NCBI RefSeq assembly: GCF_000227465.1
Contig: NC_016047.1
Coordinates: forward strand, 3,328,857 to 3,392,856
Direction: 5' to 3'
Source of the DNA: Bacillus spizizenii TU-B-10
GTDB taxonomy: Bacteria; Bacillota; Bacilli; Bacillales; Bacillaceae
Length of the DNA: 64,000 bases
Under the pieces are notes generated by a model that saw only the letters and a list, made by a program, of their open reading frames with translations, made no database searches and was not told the origin of the DNA. Below, one piece after another: positions 34,960 to 44,146 of this stretch; the first letter of the stretch is position 1, and the number at the start of each line of letters is the position of its first letter. Position numbers and translations under genes: made by a program.

Positions 34960-35970
34960 CTAATTCGCTTTCATCAATAAATAAATAAAGTAAGGCGCAC
35001 CTAATACGGAAATGACAAGTCCAACCGGAATTTCTGACGGTGCCAATACATTTCTCGCCAGCGTATCTGCGAGCAAAAACAGAAATGCGCCGATGAAGGC
35101 GGAGACCGGTATCAGCGTCTGGTGACGGGGACCGGTAAGCCTTCTTGCCACGTGGGGCGCGATCAATCCGAGAAACGCAATGCCACCTGCAGCTGCCACG
35201 CATGAAGCGGCAAGTGTGACCGCTGCCAGAAGAAGAATCCGTCTTTCCCTTTCCACAGCAGTGCCCAGCCCGGTCGCTAATTGGTCTCCAAGCTGTAAAA
35301 TGTTCAAATAGCGTGCCTTATATAAAGTAAACGGAAGCAAGATCACAATCCAAGGGAGAATCGCCCAGATCATATTCCAGTTCGCCCCCCATATCGAGCC
35401 GGATATCCAAACCGCGGCTTGCATAAAATCATGAGGGTCCATCTTGAGCTGAAAAATCAGCAACAGGGCGTTAAATCCGGCATTCACACCAATACCGACT
35501 AAAATCAGCCGAATCGGGGTCACGCCTTTTTTCCAAGCCAGAAGATAAATGAGAAACGCGGCGAGGATCGCGCCCGCCAACGCACTGAACGGCAGCATAA
35601 ATGTACCGAAAAAGCTGAGGTCTGAAGCTGACTCTTGAAAAAAGTAAATAAAAAGCACAACAGCAAGAGAGCCGCCGGCGTTAATTCCGAGAATACCGGG
35701 CTCAGCCAGATCATTTTGAGACACGCTTTGCAAAATGGCTCCAGCAACAGCGATTCCTGCCCCAACGAGCAAGGAAAGGATGATTCGGGGAAGCCTGAAC
35801 TCAAATAAAACAAGCTCGTCACGCGCCGTTCCTTGGCCGAAAAAGACCTGAAGCGTTTTAAGCGGTGCAATTTTGATGACGCCCAAATTTAGACTGATAA
35901 AAAAGACCAGCACGATGAGCAGAAAGGTCACAGCCATCACAAAGAACGGCTTTTTCGTTTTTGTTTTCAT
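34960..35970 (-). CDS. fhuG: Hydroxamate-siderophore ABC transporter permease FhuG
   Basis: 336 residues, FecCD-family permease with about ten helices and the coupling motif AFLGLIAPHVARRLTG. It pairs with FhuB to form the channel for ferric hydroxamates such as ferrichrome. The start ATG overlaps the fhuB stop by one base (TAATG), a coupled junction. Confidence 0.93.
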   Translation of the reverse strand: MKTKTKKPFFVMAVTFLLIVLVFFISLNLGVIKIAPLKTLQVFFGQGTARDELVLFEFRLPRIILSLLVGAGIAVAGAILQSVSQNDLAEPGILGINAGGSLAVVLFIYFFQESASDLSFFGTFMLPFSALAGAILAAFLIYLLAWKKGVTPIRLILVGIGVNAGFNALLLIFQLKMDPHDFMQAAVWISGSIWGANWNMIWAILPWIVILLPFTLYKARYLNILQLGDQLATGLGTAVERERRILLLAAVTLAASCVAAAGGIAFLGLIAPHVARRLTGPRHQTLIPVSAFIGAFLFLLADTLARNVLAPSEIPVGLVISVLGAPYFIYLLMKAN

Positions 35971-37016
35971 TACAGCCCTCTCCTTTCACGGCGTGCCAAA
36001 TAAAAGAAAAAGGGAACGCCGATTAGAGAAGTCAGCGCGCCGACAGGCGTTTCAAAGGGCGCATTTACGAGTCTTGCCGCAATGTCAGCAAACACAAGCA
36101 AAACAGCGCCGAGCACTGCCGAGCAAGGAATAATCCACCTATAATCTACACCGACCAAAAACCGGGTAATATGCGGAATGATCAGTCCGATAAATGCGAT
36201 GGTGCCAGCTATGGAAACCGCAGCTCCCGTCAAAATCACAACGACAAGCATGCCAACCAGTTTTACCGCTGATGTATATTGTCCAAGCCCTTTCGCCAGC
36301 TCATCACCGAGACTTAACACTGTCACAGACCGGGCGATGATAAACGCCAGCGTTAAACCGACAGCCCCTGCGAGAAGCAAAAGCTGGACACCTGACCATT
36401 TCACGCCCGCTACTCCGCCTGCGTACCAAAAACTGATATCCTGAGCGACATCAAAGCGGATTGCAATGGCGGTTGAAATGCCCGTAAAGAAATAAGTAAC
36501 AGCCGTTCCCGCGAGAGCCAGTTTTACAGGCGTAAGTCCGCCCCTTGAAAACATGCCGATACCCATTACCGTCGATGCCCCCAGCCCCGCTCCTGCAAAG
36601 GACCATAGCACAAGCCCCATAGCAGAAAGTCCGGGGAAAAAGGCAAACGCAATCGAAACGGCAAACGCGGAGCCCGATGTAACGCCCATAATCGAAGGCT
36701 CTGCCAAAGGGTTTCTCGTCATCCCCTGCATGATCGCTCCCGACACTGCTAGCAATGCGCCGACAAGTGCGGCAGCAGCCGTTCTTGGCAGCCGAAGATC
36801 GTGTATAATTTGGTGGGACGTCTCTGTCGGCTGAAAATGAAAGATGGCGTCCCACACAGTGCGCAAATGAATATCCGCTGCACCGAGAGATATGGATAAA
36901 AGCGCGCCAAGGCATAGTAAGCATATCCCTGCAATAAGGACAATGACCGCGCCATATGACCTTGACGTCCATTGGATTTCTTCTGATGTGGTCTGTCTAT
37001 TTTTCTTTTGACTCAA
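35970..37016 (-). CDS. fhuB: Hydroxamate-siderophore ABC transporter permease FhuB
   Basis: About 348 residues from the TTG at 37016 (MSQKKNRQTTSEE), chosen because GGAAAGGAAG lies about 9 bases upstream. The frame stays open for 59 codons further upstream, but that stretch runs through the Fur box and codes low-complexity isoleucine. FecCD-type permease with motifs LAEPSIMGVTSGSAFAVS and AFIGLIIPHITRFLVG. First gene of fhuBGC, divergent from fhuD. Confidence 0.88.
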   Translation of the reverse strand: MSQKKNRQTTSEEIQWTSRSYGAVIVLIAGICLLCLGALLSISLGAADIHLRTVWDAIFHFQPTETSHQIIHDLRLPRTAAAALVGALLAVSGAIMQGMTRNPLAEPSIMGVTSGSAFAVSIAFAFFPGLSAMGLVLWSFAGAGLGASTVMGIGMFSRGGLTPVKLALAGTAVTYFFTGISTAIAIRFDVAQDISFWYAGGVAGVKWSGVQLLLLAGAVGLTLAFIIARSVTVLSLGDELAKGLGQYTSAVKLVGMLVVVILTGAAVSIAGTIAFIGLIIPHITRFLVGVDYRWIIPCSAVLGAVLLVFADIAARLVNAPFETPVGALTSLIGVPFFFYLARRERRGL

Positions 37017-37039
37017 CAGCCGTACTTCCTTTCCGATAA

Positions 37040-37054
37040 TGATAATGATTATCA
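37040..37054 (-). promoter_or_regulatory. Fur box of fhuBGC
   Basis: TGATAATGATTATCA is a perfect 7-1-7 inverted repeat equal to the B. subtilis Fur consensus, 24 bases before the fhuB start. Confidence 0.92.
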
Positions 37055-37160
37055 ATTGCTGTTCCAGTATATCACTTTTTTCCGCTGATTTAATAGAGCG
37101 TTTTAAACAAAAATGAGAATATAATTGCAAAAATATCGTGTCAACTGGCTCTTGCGATGG

Positions 37161-37186
37161 TATAATCACATTGATAATGATTCTCT
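37161..37186 (+). promoter_or_regulatory. fhuD promoter -10 and Fur box
   Basis: TATAAT at 37161-37166 (a plausible -35 is GTGTCA at 37138-37143) is followed by TGATAATGATTCTCT (37172-37186), matching 13 of 15 Fur-box positions and covering the expected start site. Confidence 0.82.
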
Positions 37187-37220
37187 TTATCACCTATTTT
37201 CCAGAAAGAAGGTATGAGAT

Positions 37221-38168
37221 ATGACCCATATCTATAAGAAACTCGGAGCCGCATTTTTTGCCCTGCTATTAATTGCAGCGCTGGCAGCCTGCGGAAATAA
37301 CTCAGAAAGCAAAGGCTCTTCCTCTGATTCAAAAGACGAAGAAACCATTACATACAAGGCTGAAAACGGAAATGTGAAAATTCCTAAACATCCTAAACGG
37401 GTGGTTGTCATGGCTGACGGCTACTACGGCTACTTCAAAACACTGGGCATCAACGTCGTCGGTGCGCCTGAGAATGTATTTAAAAACCCTTACTACAAAG
37501 GAAAAACCGATGGTGTCACAAACATCGGAGACGGCACGTCCATTGAAAAAGTCATTGATTTGAATCCTGACTTGATTATTGTCTGGACAACGCAAGGCGC
37601 TGATATTAAAAAGCTTGAGAAAATCGCGCCGACTGTCGCGGTAAAATACGATAAGCTCGATAATATCGAACAGCTGAAAGAATTCGCAAAAATGACGGGA
37701 ACTGAAGATAAAGCGGAAAAATGGCTGGCTGAGTGGGATAACAAAGTTGCGGCAGCTAAAACAAAAATCAAAAAAGCCGTCGGTGACAAAACAATTTCCA
37801 TTATGCAAACGAATGGAAAAGACATTTACGTATTCGGTAAAGATTTTGGAAGAGGCGGAAGCATTATTTACAAAGATCTCGGCCTGCAGGCTACAAAGCT
37901 GACAAAAGAAAAAGCCATTGACCAGGGTCCTGGATATACAAGTATTTCATTAGAGAAGCTCCCTGACTTCGCCGGAGATTATATTTTCGCAGGACCATGG
38001 CAATCAGGCGGTGATGATGGCGGCGTTTTTGACAGCTCCATCTGGAAGAACCTAAGCGCCGTTAAAAATGACCATGTCTATAAGATTGACCCAATTGGCT
38101 TCTATTTTACAGACCCGATTTCATTAGAGGGCCAGCTGAAGTTTATTACGGAAAGCTTAACAAAATAA
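37221..38168 (+). CDS. fhuD: Hydroxamate-siderophore-binding lipoprotein
   Basis: 315 residues; lipobox LAACG gives lipidated C24, followed by a Ser/Lys-rich linker and a TroA-like two-lobe binding domain (PKRVVVMADGYYGYFKTLGINVVGAP, DLIIVWTTQGADIKKLEKIAPTV). It captures ferrichrome-type siderophores for FhuBGC. It is transcribed alone, divergent from fhuBGC, behind a Fur-controlled promoter. Confidence 0.93.
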   Translation: MTHIYKKLGAAFFALLLIAALAACGNNSESKGSSSDSKDEETITYKAENGNVKIPKHPKRVVVMADGYYGYFKTLGINVVGAPENVFKNPYYKGKTDGVTNIGDGTSIEKVIDLNPDLIIVWTTQGADIKKLEKIAPTVAVKYDKLDNIEQLKEFAKMTGTEDKAEKWLAEWDNKVAAAKTKIKKAVGDKTISIMQTNGKDIYVFGKDFGRGGSIIYKDLGLQATKLTKEKAIDQGPGYTSISLEKLPDFAGDYIFAGPWQSGGDDGGVFDSSIWKNLSAVKNDHVYKIDPIGFYFTDPISLEGQLKFITESLTK

Positions 38169-38170
38169 AC

Positions 38171-38199
38171 AAAAGAGCCGCCTGCCTGCGGCTCTTTTT
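38171..38199 (+). terminator. fhuD terminator
   Basis: AAAAGAGCCGC and GCGGCTCTTTT form an 11-bp stem with loop CTGCCT, followed by T residues. Confidence 0.88.
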
Positions 38200-38225
38200 C
38201 CATCCATTAAAAGGAGCGGCTCATT

Positions 38226-38495
38226 TTGAACCATATCGGATATTTTCTTGCGCAATTCATATTTAGCTGCATAATCATCGCGATCAGTTTTTTTAACAGG
38301 CTCTATATCGGAAAACCTTTTTATCATGTGCTCTTGGTATTCATCATAGTGTTAGTCGTGTTTAGTTTCCTGGAGAGACTGAAAAAACGGTTTTTGCATA
38401 TGCGATTATCCGCAAAGGTTTTTCTCTTTATTTCAGCTTTCCTGTCAGCTATTTTAACGATCGGATTACTAACAGGAGAAATTGTATTTCGATAA
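38226..38495 (+). CDS. Small three-helix membrane protein, function unknown
   Basis: 89 residues, TTG start at 38226 with AAGGAG about 8 bases upstream. Three hydrophobic segments (about 6-24, 33-47 and 62-83) with a basic loop (ERLKKRFLHMRLSAK). I do not recognise it. It sits between the fhuD terminator and a terminator shared with yvsH, only 27 bases past the first, so its promoter is unclear; read-through from fhuD is possible. Confidence 0.6.
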   Translation: MNHIGYFLAQFIFSCIIIAISFFNRLYIGKPFYHVLLVFIIVLVVFSFLERLKKRFLHMRLSAKVFLFISAFLSAILTIGLLTGEIVFR

Positions 38496-38523
38496 AAAAG
38501 ACACCTGAAAATCAGGTGTCTTT
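38495..38523. terminator. Bidirectional terminator before yvsH
   Basis: AAAAGACACCTGA pairs perfectly with TCAGGTGTCTTTT around AAA. Confidence 0.9.
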
Positions 38524-38526
38524 TGT

Positions 38527-39936
38527 TTATGCTTGTTTTTCTTTCTGGAACTTTTTAACCACAAATGGATAAACGATCAACCCGACAAAGAATAAACCGA
38601 TGCCGAGAATAAATGTCGTTAAATCCGCTGTGCCTGTTACTATCACAAACAATGAGTATACGCACGCTAAAATCGCAATCAATCCGTCTTTTACGCGGGA
38701 GCCTTTTAGCTGGTCATATGTTTCACCTTTGATGACAAGCTTCAAGCTGTAAATCGCTGATACCAAATACGGAATTAAATACGCAAGTGTTGCCGCTGTC
38801 GTTAAAAACGTAAATGCGTCACTTATTGTCCGGGAAATAACAGAGAAAATGAAGACCTGTGACATCACATTTGTAATAATCAGCGCATTAATCGGACTTC
38901 CCTTTTTATTCGTTTTCGCAAAGAATGCCGGAAAATCTCCTGCTTTAGCAGCTTGGTAAGGAACCTCAGAGCCAAGCAAAATCCAGCCGAGCATCGTTCC
39001 GAATAAGCAAAGAATCGCCAATAGGGCCATGATCACGCTTCCCGCGTTCCCGACAATCGCATACAGCACATCAACGAACGGTTTTTCAGAGCCGACAAGC
39101 TTATCATGCGGCAGAACTCCCATCGTAATTAAAGTCACAATAATATAAATGCTCAATGCAATCAGCAATCCGGTAATTGTCGCACGTTTTACATCACGCT
39201 GAGAACGCGCGCGTCCGGACAGGATAACCGCTGATTCAATTCCGACAAACGCCCAAAGAGTAGAAATTGCGGCGTTGTGAACCTGGCCGCCAATTCCGAT
39301 GCTTGTGCCGTTTTCGCCTTGAATTGGAAAATAAAAATGATCGAATAATGTCGTTTGAAATACAAACAATCCGGCAACGATAAAGAAGACAAAACCTAAT
39401 ACTTTCGAAAACGTTGTGATAAAGTTTAATTTACTTGCACCGTTAATGCTTGCAACAAGAATCGTGTGCGTTCCCCATAACAAAATTGTACATACAGCAA
39501 ACGTCAGCAATTGGCCGAGTGTCACCTCTTGCCCGCCGATTGAAAACATTTCACGTTTATCAACCAAGACCGGGAAGAACGAAGTCAAGTAACCGGCAAG
39601 ACTTGTAATAATCGCTACGTTACTGATCCAGCTCGCCACCCAGTAGCCCCACACCATTGTGAATCCGGCAGCGTTCCCTTTCTTCGGATCAGAAAACAGC
39701 GCTCTCGCATAACTTTGCGGTCCCGCTGTCAGCTCAGGCTTGCGAATGGACAAGTGCCCGAAGACAAGCGCAATCATTAGCACGCCGGCACCTGTCAAAA
39801 GCCAGGCGGACGTAGCGCCAAGCGGACTTGCGATCGTAGCAAGCGAACTCGGCAGGGAGAAAATTCCTGATCCAACCATATTTCCAACGACAAACGCCGT
39901 TAATAACCAAAAACCCCATTTTTTCGTCTGTTCCAT
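38527..39936 (-). CDS. yvsH: Basic amino acid permease/antiporter (APC family)
   Basis: 469 residues from the ATG at 39936 behind GGAGG; the frame is open further upstream through the riboswitch but that is not coding. About twelve helices, with the APC opening GFWLLTAFVVGNMVGSGIFSLPSSLA, like ArcD/LysP-type arginine-ornithine or lysine carriers. The lysine riboswitch upstream argues for lysine (or a related diamine) as cargo. Monocistronic. Confidence 0.9.
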   Translation of the reverse strand: MEQTKKWGFWLLTAFVVGNMVGSGIFSLPSSLATIASPLGATSAWLLTGAGVLMIALVFGHLSIRKPELTAGPQSYARALFSDPKKGNAAGFTMVWGYWVASWISNVAIITSLAGYLTSFFPVLVDKREMFSIGGQEVTLGQLLTFAVCTILLWGTHTILVASINGASKLNFITTFSKVLGFVFFIVAGLFVFQTTLFDHFYFPIQGENGTSIGIGGQVHNAAISTLWAFVGIESAVILSGRARSQRDVKRATITGLLIALSIYIIVTLITMGVLPHDKLVGSEKPFVDVLYAIVGNAGSVIMALLAILCLFGTMLGWILLGSEVPYQAAKAGDFPAFFAKTNKKGSPINALIITNVMSQVFIFSVISRTISDAFTFLTTAATLAYLIPYLVSAIYSLKLVIKGETYDQLKGSRVKDGLIAILACVYSLFVIVTGTADLTTFILGIGLFFVGLIVYPFVVKKFQKEKQA

Positions 39937-39991
39937 TCCAGTACCTCCAATGATTCTTTGTACGGACCAGACCCCGAGATCATATAAACGC

Positions 39992-40019
39992 AAAAAAAGC
40001 CTGAACAAAAGTCCATGCT
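39992..40019 (-). terminator. Riboswitch-controlled terminator before yvsH
   Basis: Minus strand: AGCATGGAC pairs with GTTCAGGCT (one mismatch, one wobble) around TTTT, followed by TTTTTT. It follows the lysine aptamer. Confidence 0.78.
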
Positions 40020-40237
40020 TAAAGAAACACACACCCTTGATCTCCGGATAGCCCTCCGCGAAAAAGCACGCGGCAGTCCTGCACTTATTCAGATACAGTC
40101 CCAGCATAGAGAAGGATCGGCTTTCTCCACACTTCGGCGCTGATGCCTTTTACACATGTTTAACAGCTCCTGTCAGCCTAGCATGTGTGACTCATCATCC
40201 GCGCAACCTCTACCTCACTGAGAAAGAGTGAGGATTT
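40020..40237 (-). ncRNA. Lysine riboswitch (L-box)
   Basis: The minus strand carries the conserved L-box start GTGAGGTAGAGGTTGCGC and the later segments AGTCACACATG, GGCATCAGCGCCGAAG, GGAGAAAGCCGATCC, TGCTGGGACTGTATC and GGGCTATCCGGAGATCAAGG. These correspond to the five-helix lysine aptamer, with the terminator directly after it. Lysine binding should terminate transcription before yvsH. A TTGACA (40282-40287, minus strand) upstream is a candidate -35. This element fills most of the 402-bp gap between yvsH and sspJ; edges are approximate. Confidence 0.92.
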
Positions 40238-40338
40238 AAATATTCAGTTACTCCCAGAAGGTTATCAAAGAAAGGATGATCTGTCAAAGGGAACAGATGG
40301 AAAATACGGATAGAGACAAGCCCTATCCGCACTGTGGT

Positions 40339-40479
40339 TTATCGATTATTTTTCTTTTTTTGCACAGCTTCTTGAAGCGGATCATCTTTTAGAGCTGAAC
40401 CGGCATCTTCAAGAGCTCCCTGGATTACGTTTTTTTCTTTATCAGAACGTTTTCCTTTATCTTTATTAAAGAAACCCAT
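40339..40479 (-). CDS. sspJ: Minor small acid-soluble spore protein J
   Basis: 46 residues: MGFFNKDKGKRSDKEKNV, then a helical acidic middle and a KKKNNR tail. ATG at 40479 with AGAGGTG upstream. It agrees with recalled B. subtilis SspJ, a minor SASP found only in spores and made in the forespore under SigG/SigF. It has no known enzymatic role. No convincing forespore promoter was identified by eye. Confidence 0.9.
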   Translation of the reverse strand: MGFFNKDKGKRSDKEKNVIQGALEDAGSALKDDPLQEAVQKKKNNR

Positions 40480-40647
40480 TCGTATCACCTCTTTATAGAA
40501 AATAGGTACATGTTTAAGATGCCTTTTTCCTTGAGAAATTATGCGGGAAATTTTTTATCGTCCAAAGTCCTGTTGATCAAACATACATTCTCTTGATATA
40601 TTTGTAATTCAGAGATTTTTTGCAAAAGATAAAAGGAGAAGCGGGAA

Positions 40648-41130
40648 ATGACAGGAAAAACACACATCATGGGAGGCATCGCTTCTTGTACGGCAGTGGC
40701 TTATTATTATGGATTTGATCCAGTGCTTATGGCTACGTCAGGCGCGGTTGGGGCATTGATACCCGATATCTGCCACACGCAAAGCAAAATCGGGAGAAGA
40801 TTTCCTATTTTATCGAAAGTGGTCAGCTCCGTTTTTGGCCACCGAACCTTTACGCACAGCCTGCTGTTTCTGCTCATCATGTTTTTTATCACAGGCACAT
40901 ATATTCCAGATAAAAACATATCAACCGGACTGATGATCGGAATGGCGAGCCATTTGATTCTTGACGCTTGGACGGTGAACGGAATCAAATTATTATTCCC
41001 TTCAACGATCCGCGTGCGGCTCCCACTATATATGAAGACAGGCAGTTTTTCCGAGCAGCTCGTGTTAGCCGGGCTGACAATTGCTTCATGTTACTACTTT
41101 TATATGCTGTTTCATGGACGCATGTTTTAA
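40648..41130 (+). CDS. yvsG: Membrane-bound YdjM/DUF457-family putative hydrolase
   Basis: 160 residues with about four hydrophobic segments. Conserved polar residues of the family are visible: MTGKTHIMGG (H), IPDICHTQSKIGRR (D and H), FGHRTFTHSLLF (two H) and ASHLILDAWTVNGIKLLFP (H and D). These suggest a metal site at the membrane. The function is not established. ATG follows AAAGGAGAAG. Confidence 0.85.
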   Translation: MTGKTHIMGGIASCTAVAYYYGFDPVLMATSGAVGALIPDICHTQSKIGRRFPILSKVVSSVFGHRTFTHSLLFLLIMFFITGTYIPDKNISTGLMIGMASHLILDAWTVNGIKLLFPSTIRVRLPLYMKTGSFSEQLVLAGLTIASCYYFYMLFHGRMF

Positions 41131-41229
41131 ACGTGAGTGCTGACACTTGTCTGAACGGGCTGTTTTTAGTAGGTTTTACATAAGAAGCATTTCATGCAGA
41201 TGATCAAGAAAACGTGAGGAGTCATATTA

Positions 41230-43083
41230 ATGAAAGGAACCTTTTTTCACAATCAGCGGTTTTTATGTATTTCGATCGTATTCATGTGGATCAAAACGTA
41301 TGCGATCTATAAACTCGGCTTTGATTTGCAGATCGATTCTCTGTTGGAGGAGCTGATGTTGCTGATCAACCCGCTCAGCTTTATCCTTCCTTTATTCGGG
41401 ATCGGCCTGCTTCTGAAAGAAAATAAGCAGCGGGTCTTTTTGCTGATTGCCAATTTGGTTCTGACTGTAATCTTGATTTCCAACACGATTTTTTACGGCT
41501 TTTATATCGATTTTATTACCATCCCGGTTTTGTTTCAGGCCAGTAACATGAGCGATATGGGCAGCAGTGTAAAAGAACTGTTCAACCCTCTGTTTATCGC
41601 CCTGTTTGCAGATTTGGTTTTTCTTCTGCTGCTTGCCCGAAAAGAGAAACACTCGCAGACAAAAGCCGCATCCCGCACGGTCAAACGGTACTATGCAGCT
41701 TCCTGCGGCATGATTTTATGCACCCTGGCACTTGCAGAAGTACAGCAGCCGAGGCTTTTGGCACATTCCTTTGACCGGGAAATGCTCGTCAAAAGCATCG
41801 GTCTGTTTCAATTTCATATCTACGATACGATATCTCAGACTGTGAATATAAGCGCGAAAGCATTTGCAGATGAAGACAGCATGACTGCCATTAAAAACTA
41901 CACAGAGGCTGATTACAGCAAGCCTGACCAAAGCAAGTTCGGGCTGGCAAAGGGGCGCAACGTCATCTTTGTGACGCTTGAATCGACCCAAAGCTTTGTT
42001 CTGAATGAAAAGGTAAATGGAAAAGAAATTACCCCGTTTATGAATGATTTCATCAAAAAAAGCTATTACTTTGATCATTTCTATCAGCAAACCGAACAAG
42101 GCAAAACATCTGATTCAGAATTCATCGTCGCTAACTCGCTGTATCCTTCCCTTAGCGGCGCCGTCTTTTTCACGAAAAGCGACCATCAATTTCATACGAT
42201 GTACAAATCGCTGAAACAACATGATTATTATTCAGCCGTCTTTCACGCCAATCATAAAACATTTTGGAACCGAAATGTGATGTACGATACATTTGGGATT
42301 GACCGCTTTTTTGATGTTGATGACTTCCATGTCACTCCCGGAACATCAACAAGCTGGGGCTTAAAGGATAAGGAATTTTTAGAGCAGTCAGCCGGAAAGA
42401 TGAAAAGCCTGCCGCAGCCGTTCTACAGCAGTTTCATCACATTAACGAATCATTTTCCGTTTGAGATTGATGAAAAGGATCAGCTGATTGATGAATACGA
42501 TTCAAGCAGCGACCTGCTAAACCGTTATGTGACAACGGTTCGCTATGAAGATGAGGCATTGAAGCATTTTATCAAAAAACTGAAGAACGAGGGCTTATAC
42601 GAAAATTCGATGATCGTGTTTATGGGAGATCATTACGGGATTTCAGAAGCCCATAACGATGCGATGGCTGAGTTTTTAGGGAAAGATGAAATCACGCCGT
42701 ATGACAACGTTCAGCTCCAGCGGGTACCGTTTATTATACATATCCCGGGAATTACCGATCAAAAGCCGGAAACCATCTCTGACGCCGGAGGGCAGGTCGA
42801 CGTCAGGCCGACACTGATGCATTTGCTAGGCATTGAAACAAAGGGCGATATTCAATTCGGCAACGATTTGCTGTCAGATGACCGCACCCCATTCGCCGTG
42901 CTGAGAAACGGCAGTTTTATAACGAACGACTATGTATACACGAAAAACACGTGCTACAGCCAAAAAACAGGTGAAGCGCTGGAAGATCAGAATGCGTGCC
43001 TCCCTTATAAGGAGAAAGCAAACGAAGAGCTGTCTTTCTCTGATAAAATCTTAAACGGCGACCTGCTCCGTTTTTATGAATAA
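41230..43083 (+). CDS. yvgJ: Lipoteichoic acid synthase-family protein (LTA primase)
   Basis: 617 residues: five N-terminal transmembrane helices (about 8-30, 45-62, 68-92, 120-138, 154-170) and an extracellular sulfatase-like domain. Family catalytic residues fit: E251 (TLESTQ), nucleophile T293 (GKTSDSEF) and D467-H468 (MGDHYG), which hold Mn. In B. subtilis YvgJ is the LTA primase that adds the first glycerolphosphate to the glycolipid anchor. Monocistronic, with a terminator shared with yvgK. Confidence 0.92.
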   Translation: MKGTFFHNQRFLCISIVFMWIKTYAIYKLGFDLQIDSLLEELMLLINPLSFILPLFGIGLLLKENKQRVFLLIANLVLTVILISNTIFYGFYIDFITIPVLFQASNMSDMGSSVKELFNPLFIALFADLVFLLLLARKEKHSQTKAASRTVKRYYAASCGMILCTLALAEVQQPRLLAHSFDREMLVKSIGLFQFHIYDTISQTVNISAKAFADEDSMTAIKNYTEADYSKPDQSKFGLAKGRNVIFVTLESTQSFVLNEKVNGKEITPFMNDFIKKSYYFDHFYQQTEQGKTSDSEFIVANSLYPSLSGAVFFTKSDHQFHTMYKSLKQHDYYSAVFHANHKTFWNRNVMYDTFGIDRFFDVDDFHVTPGTSTSWGLKDKEFLEQSAGKMKSLPQPFYSSFITLTNHFPFEIDEKDQLIDEYDSSSDLLNRYVTTVRYEDEALKHFIKKLKNEGLYENSMIVFMGDHYGISEAHNDAMAEFLGKDEITPYDNVQLQRVPFIIHIPGITDQKPETISDAGGQVDVRPTLMHLLGIETKGDIQFGNDLLSDDRTPFAVLRNGSFITNDYVYTKNTCYSQKTGEALEDQNACLPYKEKANEELSFSDKILNGDLLRFYE

Positions 43084-43110
43084 AAAATCCCTCTGTACAG
43101 AGGGATTTTT
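43083..43110. terminator. Bidirectional terminator between yvgJ and yvgK
   Basis: AAAAATCCCTCTG-TA-CAGAGGGATTTTT is a near-perfect palindrome with T-runs both ways. Confidence 0.9.
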
Positions 43111-44039
43111 TACGTTTCAAACATTACTTTACCGGTCAGCTTTGTGTGATAGCCGTTTAAATGGGACAGATTCGCCTTGTATTCTTCAGAATTCAAGATC
43201 TCCTTCACAGCCTTCAGCAACTGCTCATGTTTTTTCAAAACGACGATATCATATTGTTCGTCGATAAGCGGGATAAAATCAACACTGCCCATATGTGCCG
43301 CGTGCTGCGCCCCGATTCCTGCGTCAGCCTGTCCGCTTGAGACTTGTGAAGCGACAGCGTAATGATCGGTCACGATTTCGCCGTATCCCTTTACATCAGC
43401 CGGATTCACACCAAGCAAGCCAAGCTGTTCATTAAGGAGCACCCTTGCGCCCGAACCCTTTTCCCTGTTGATAATCCGGATATCGGTCCTTTTCAAGTCT
43501 TCCCAGCCTTGAATGTTTTTCGGATTCCCTTTTTGAACATACAGTCCTGCTTTGCGGAGAACGACATTGATCAGACAAAACGGTTCACCTGACAAAATCC
43601 GTTTCACATAAGGCGCGTTATACTGGCCGGTTTCTGCATCGTACAAATGGAGGCTGACAATGTCACACTTTCCTTGATACATATCAATCAGGCTGTTTAA
43701 GCTTCCTTTGTATTTGCGGAGCGGCGTCTCCTGAATGGCATTCTCCAAATGCTTACTGAGCATATCCATCGAAATGTCCTGTCCGCTGATCATGACATTT
43801 GGTCTGCCATCCGGCTCAGCCTCCTGCCTCTGTTTCGGTACTTCGGCTGCAGCAATAGGCTGAGACATTCTCATATTCGTCTTATATTGCTTTAGGTCTT
43901 CTTCGTCCACACGCATCTGCCTTCCGACGCGGTAAGCAGGCAGCACGCCTTTTTTAATCAAATCATAAACGGTCAGCTTTGATACCTTCAGCAGACCTGC
44001 AACTTCTTCTATCGTATAGGAAGAGGTTTCATTCATCAT
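43110..44039 (-). CDS. yvgK: Excisionase-type HTH regulator with a periplasmic-binding-protein-like domain
   Basis: About 309 residues. The ATG at 44039 is 7 bases from AGGAG; three other in-frame starts (GTG, ATG, ATG) lie within 6 bases. Residues about 5-60 form a MerR/excisionase-like helix-turn-helix (YTIEEVAGLLKVSKLTVYDLIKKGVLPAYRVGRQMRV). Residues about 85-309 resemble a PBP-like domain related to ModA/WtpA (MISGQDISMDMLSKHLE, GSGARVLLNEQL, DAGIGAQHAAH). It is divergent from the molybdate transporter genes and probably senses molybdate or tungstate to regulate them; this is inferred. Confidence 0.82.
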   Translation of the reverse strand: MMNETSSYTIEEVAGLLKVSKLTVYDLIKKGVLPAYRVGRQMRVDEEDLKQYKTNMRMSQPIAAAEVPKQRQEAEPDGRPNVMISGQDISMDMLSKHLENAIQETPLRKYKGSLNSLIDMYQGKCDIVSLHLYDAETGQYNAPYVKRILSGEPFCLINVVLRKAGLYVQKGNPKNIQGWEDLKRTDIRIINREKGSGARVLLNEQLGLLGVNPADVKGYGEIVTDHYAVASQVSSGQADAGIGAQHAAHMGSVDFIPLIDEQYDIVVLKKHEQLLKAVKEILNSEEYKANLSHLNGYHTKLTGKVMFET

Positions 44040-44114
44040 CATCACTCTCCTATTTTATTATACCTTTTCGTCGAATGTAAAAAAACCCACATAAACCAAA
44101 CATAATCAGTTATA

Positions 44115-44130
44115 ATTAGTTATATCTAAT
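44115..44130. promoter_or_regulatory. Candidate operator between yvgK and modA
   Basis: ATTAG-TTATAT-CTAAT is a perfect 5-6-5 inverted repeat overlapping a TATAAT (44111-44116) just upstream of modA. It is a plausible YvgK site; no independent support. Confidence 0.35.
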
Positions 44131-44146
44131 GATAAGGGGTGCAATC

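Noticed and set aside
37017..37193. N-terminal extension of fhuB by 59 codons
   Set aside because: It runs through the Fur box and encodes an isoleucine run from its repeats. The TTG at 37016 has a proper ribosome site.
39937..40107. In-frame N-terminal extension of yvsH through the lysine riboswitch (57 more codons)
   Set aside because: It crosses the aptamer and terminator, lacks a ribosome site, and a GGAGG-served ATG exists at 39936. The open frame is coincidental.
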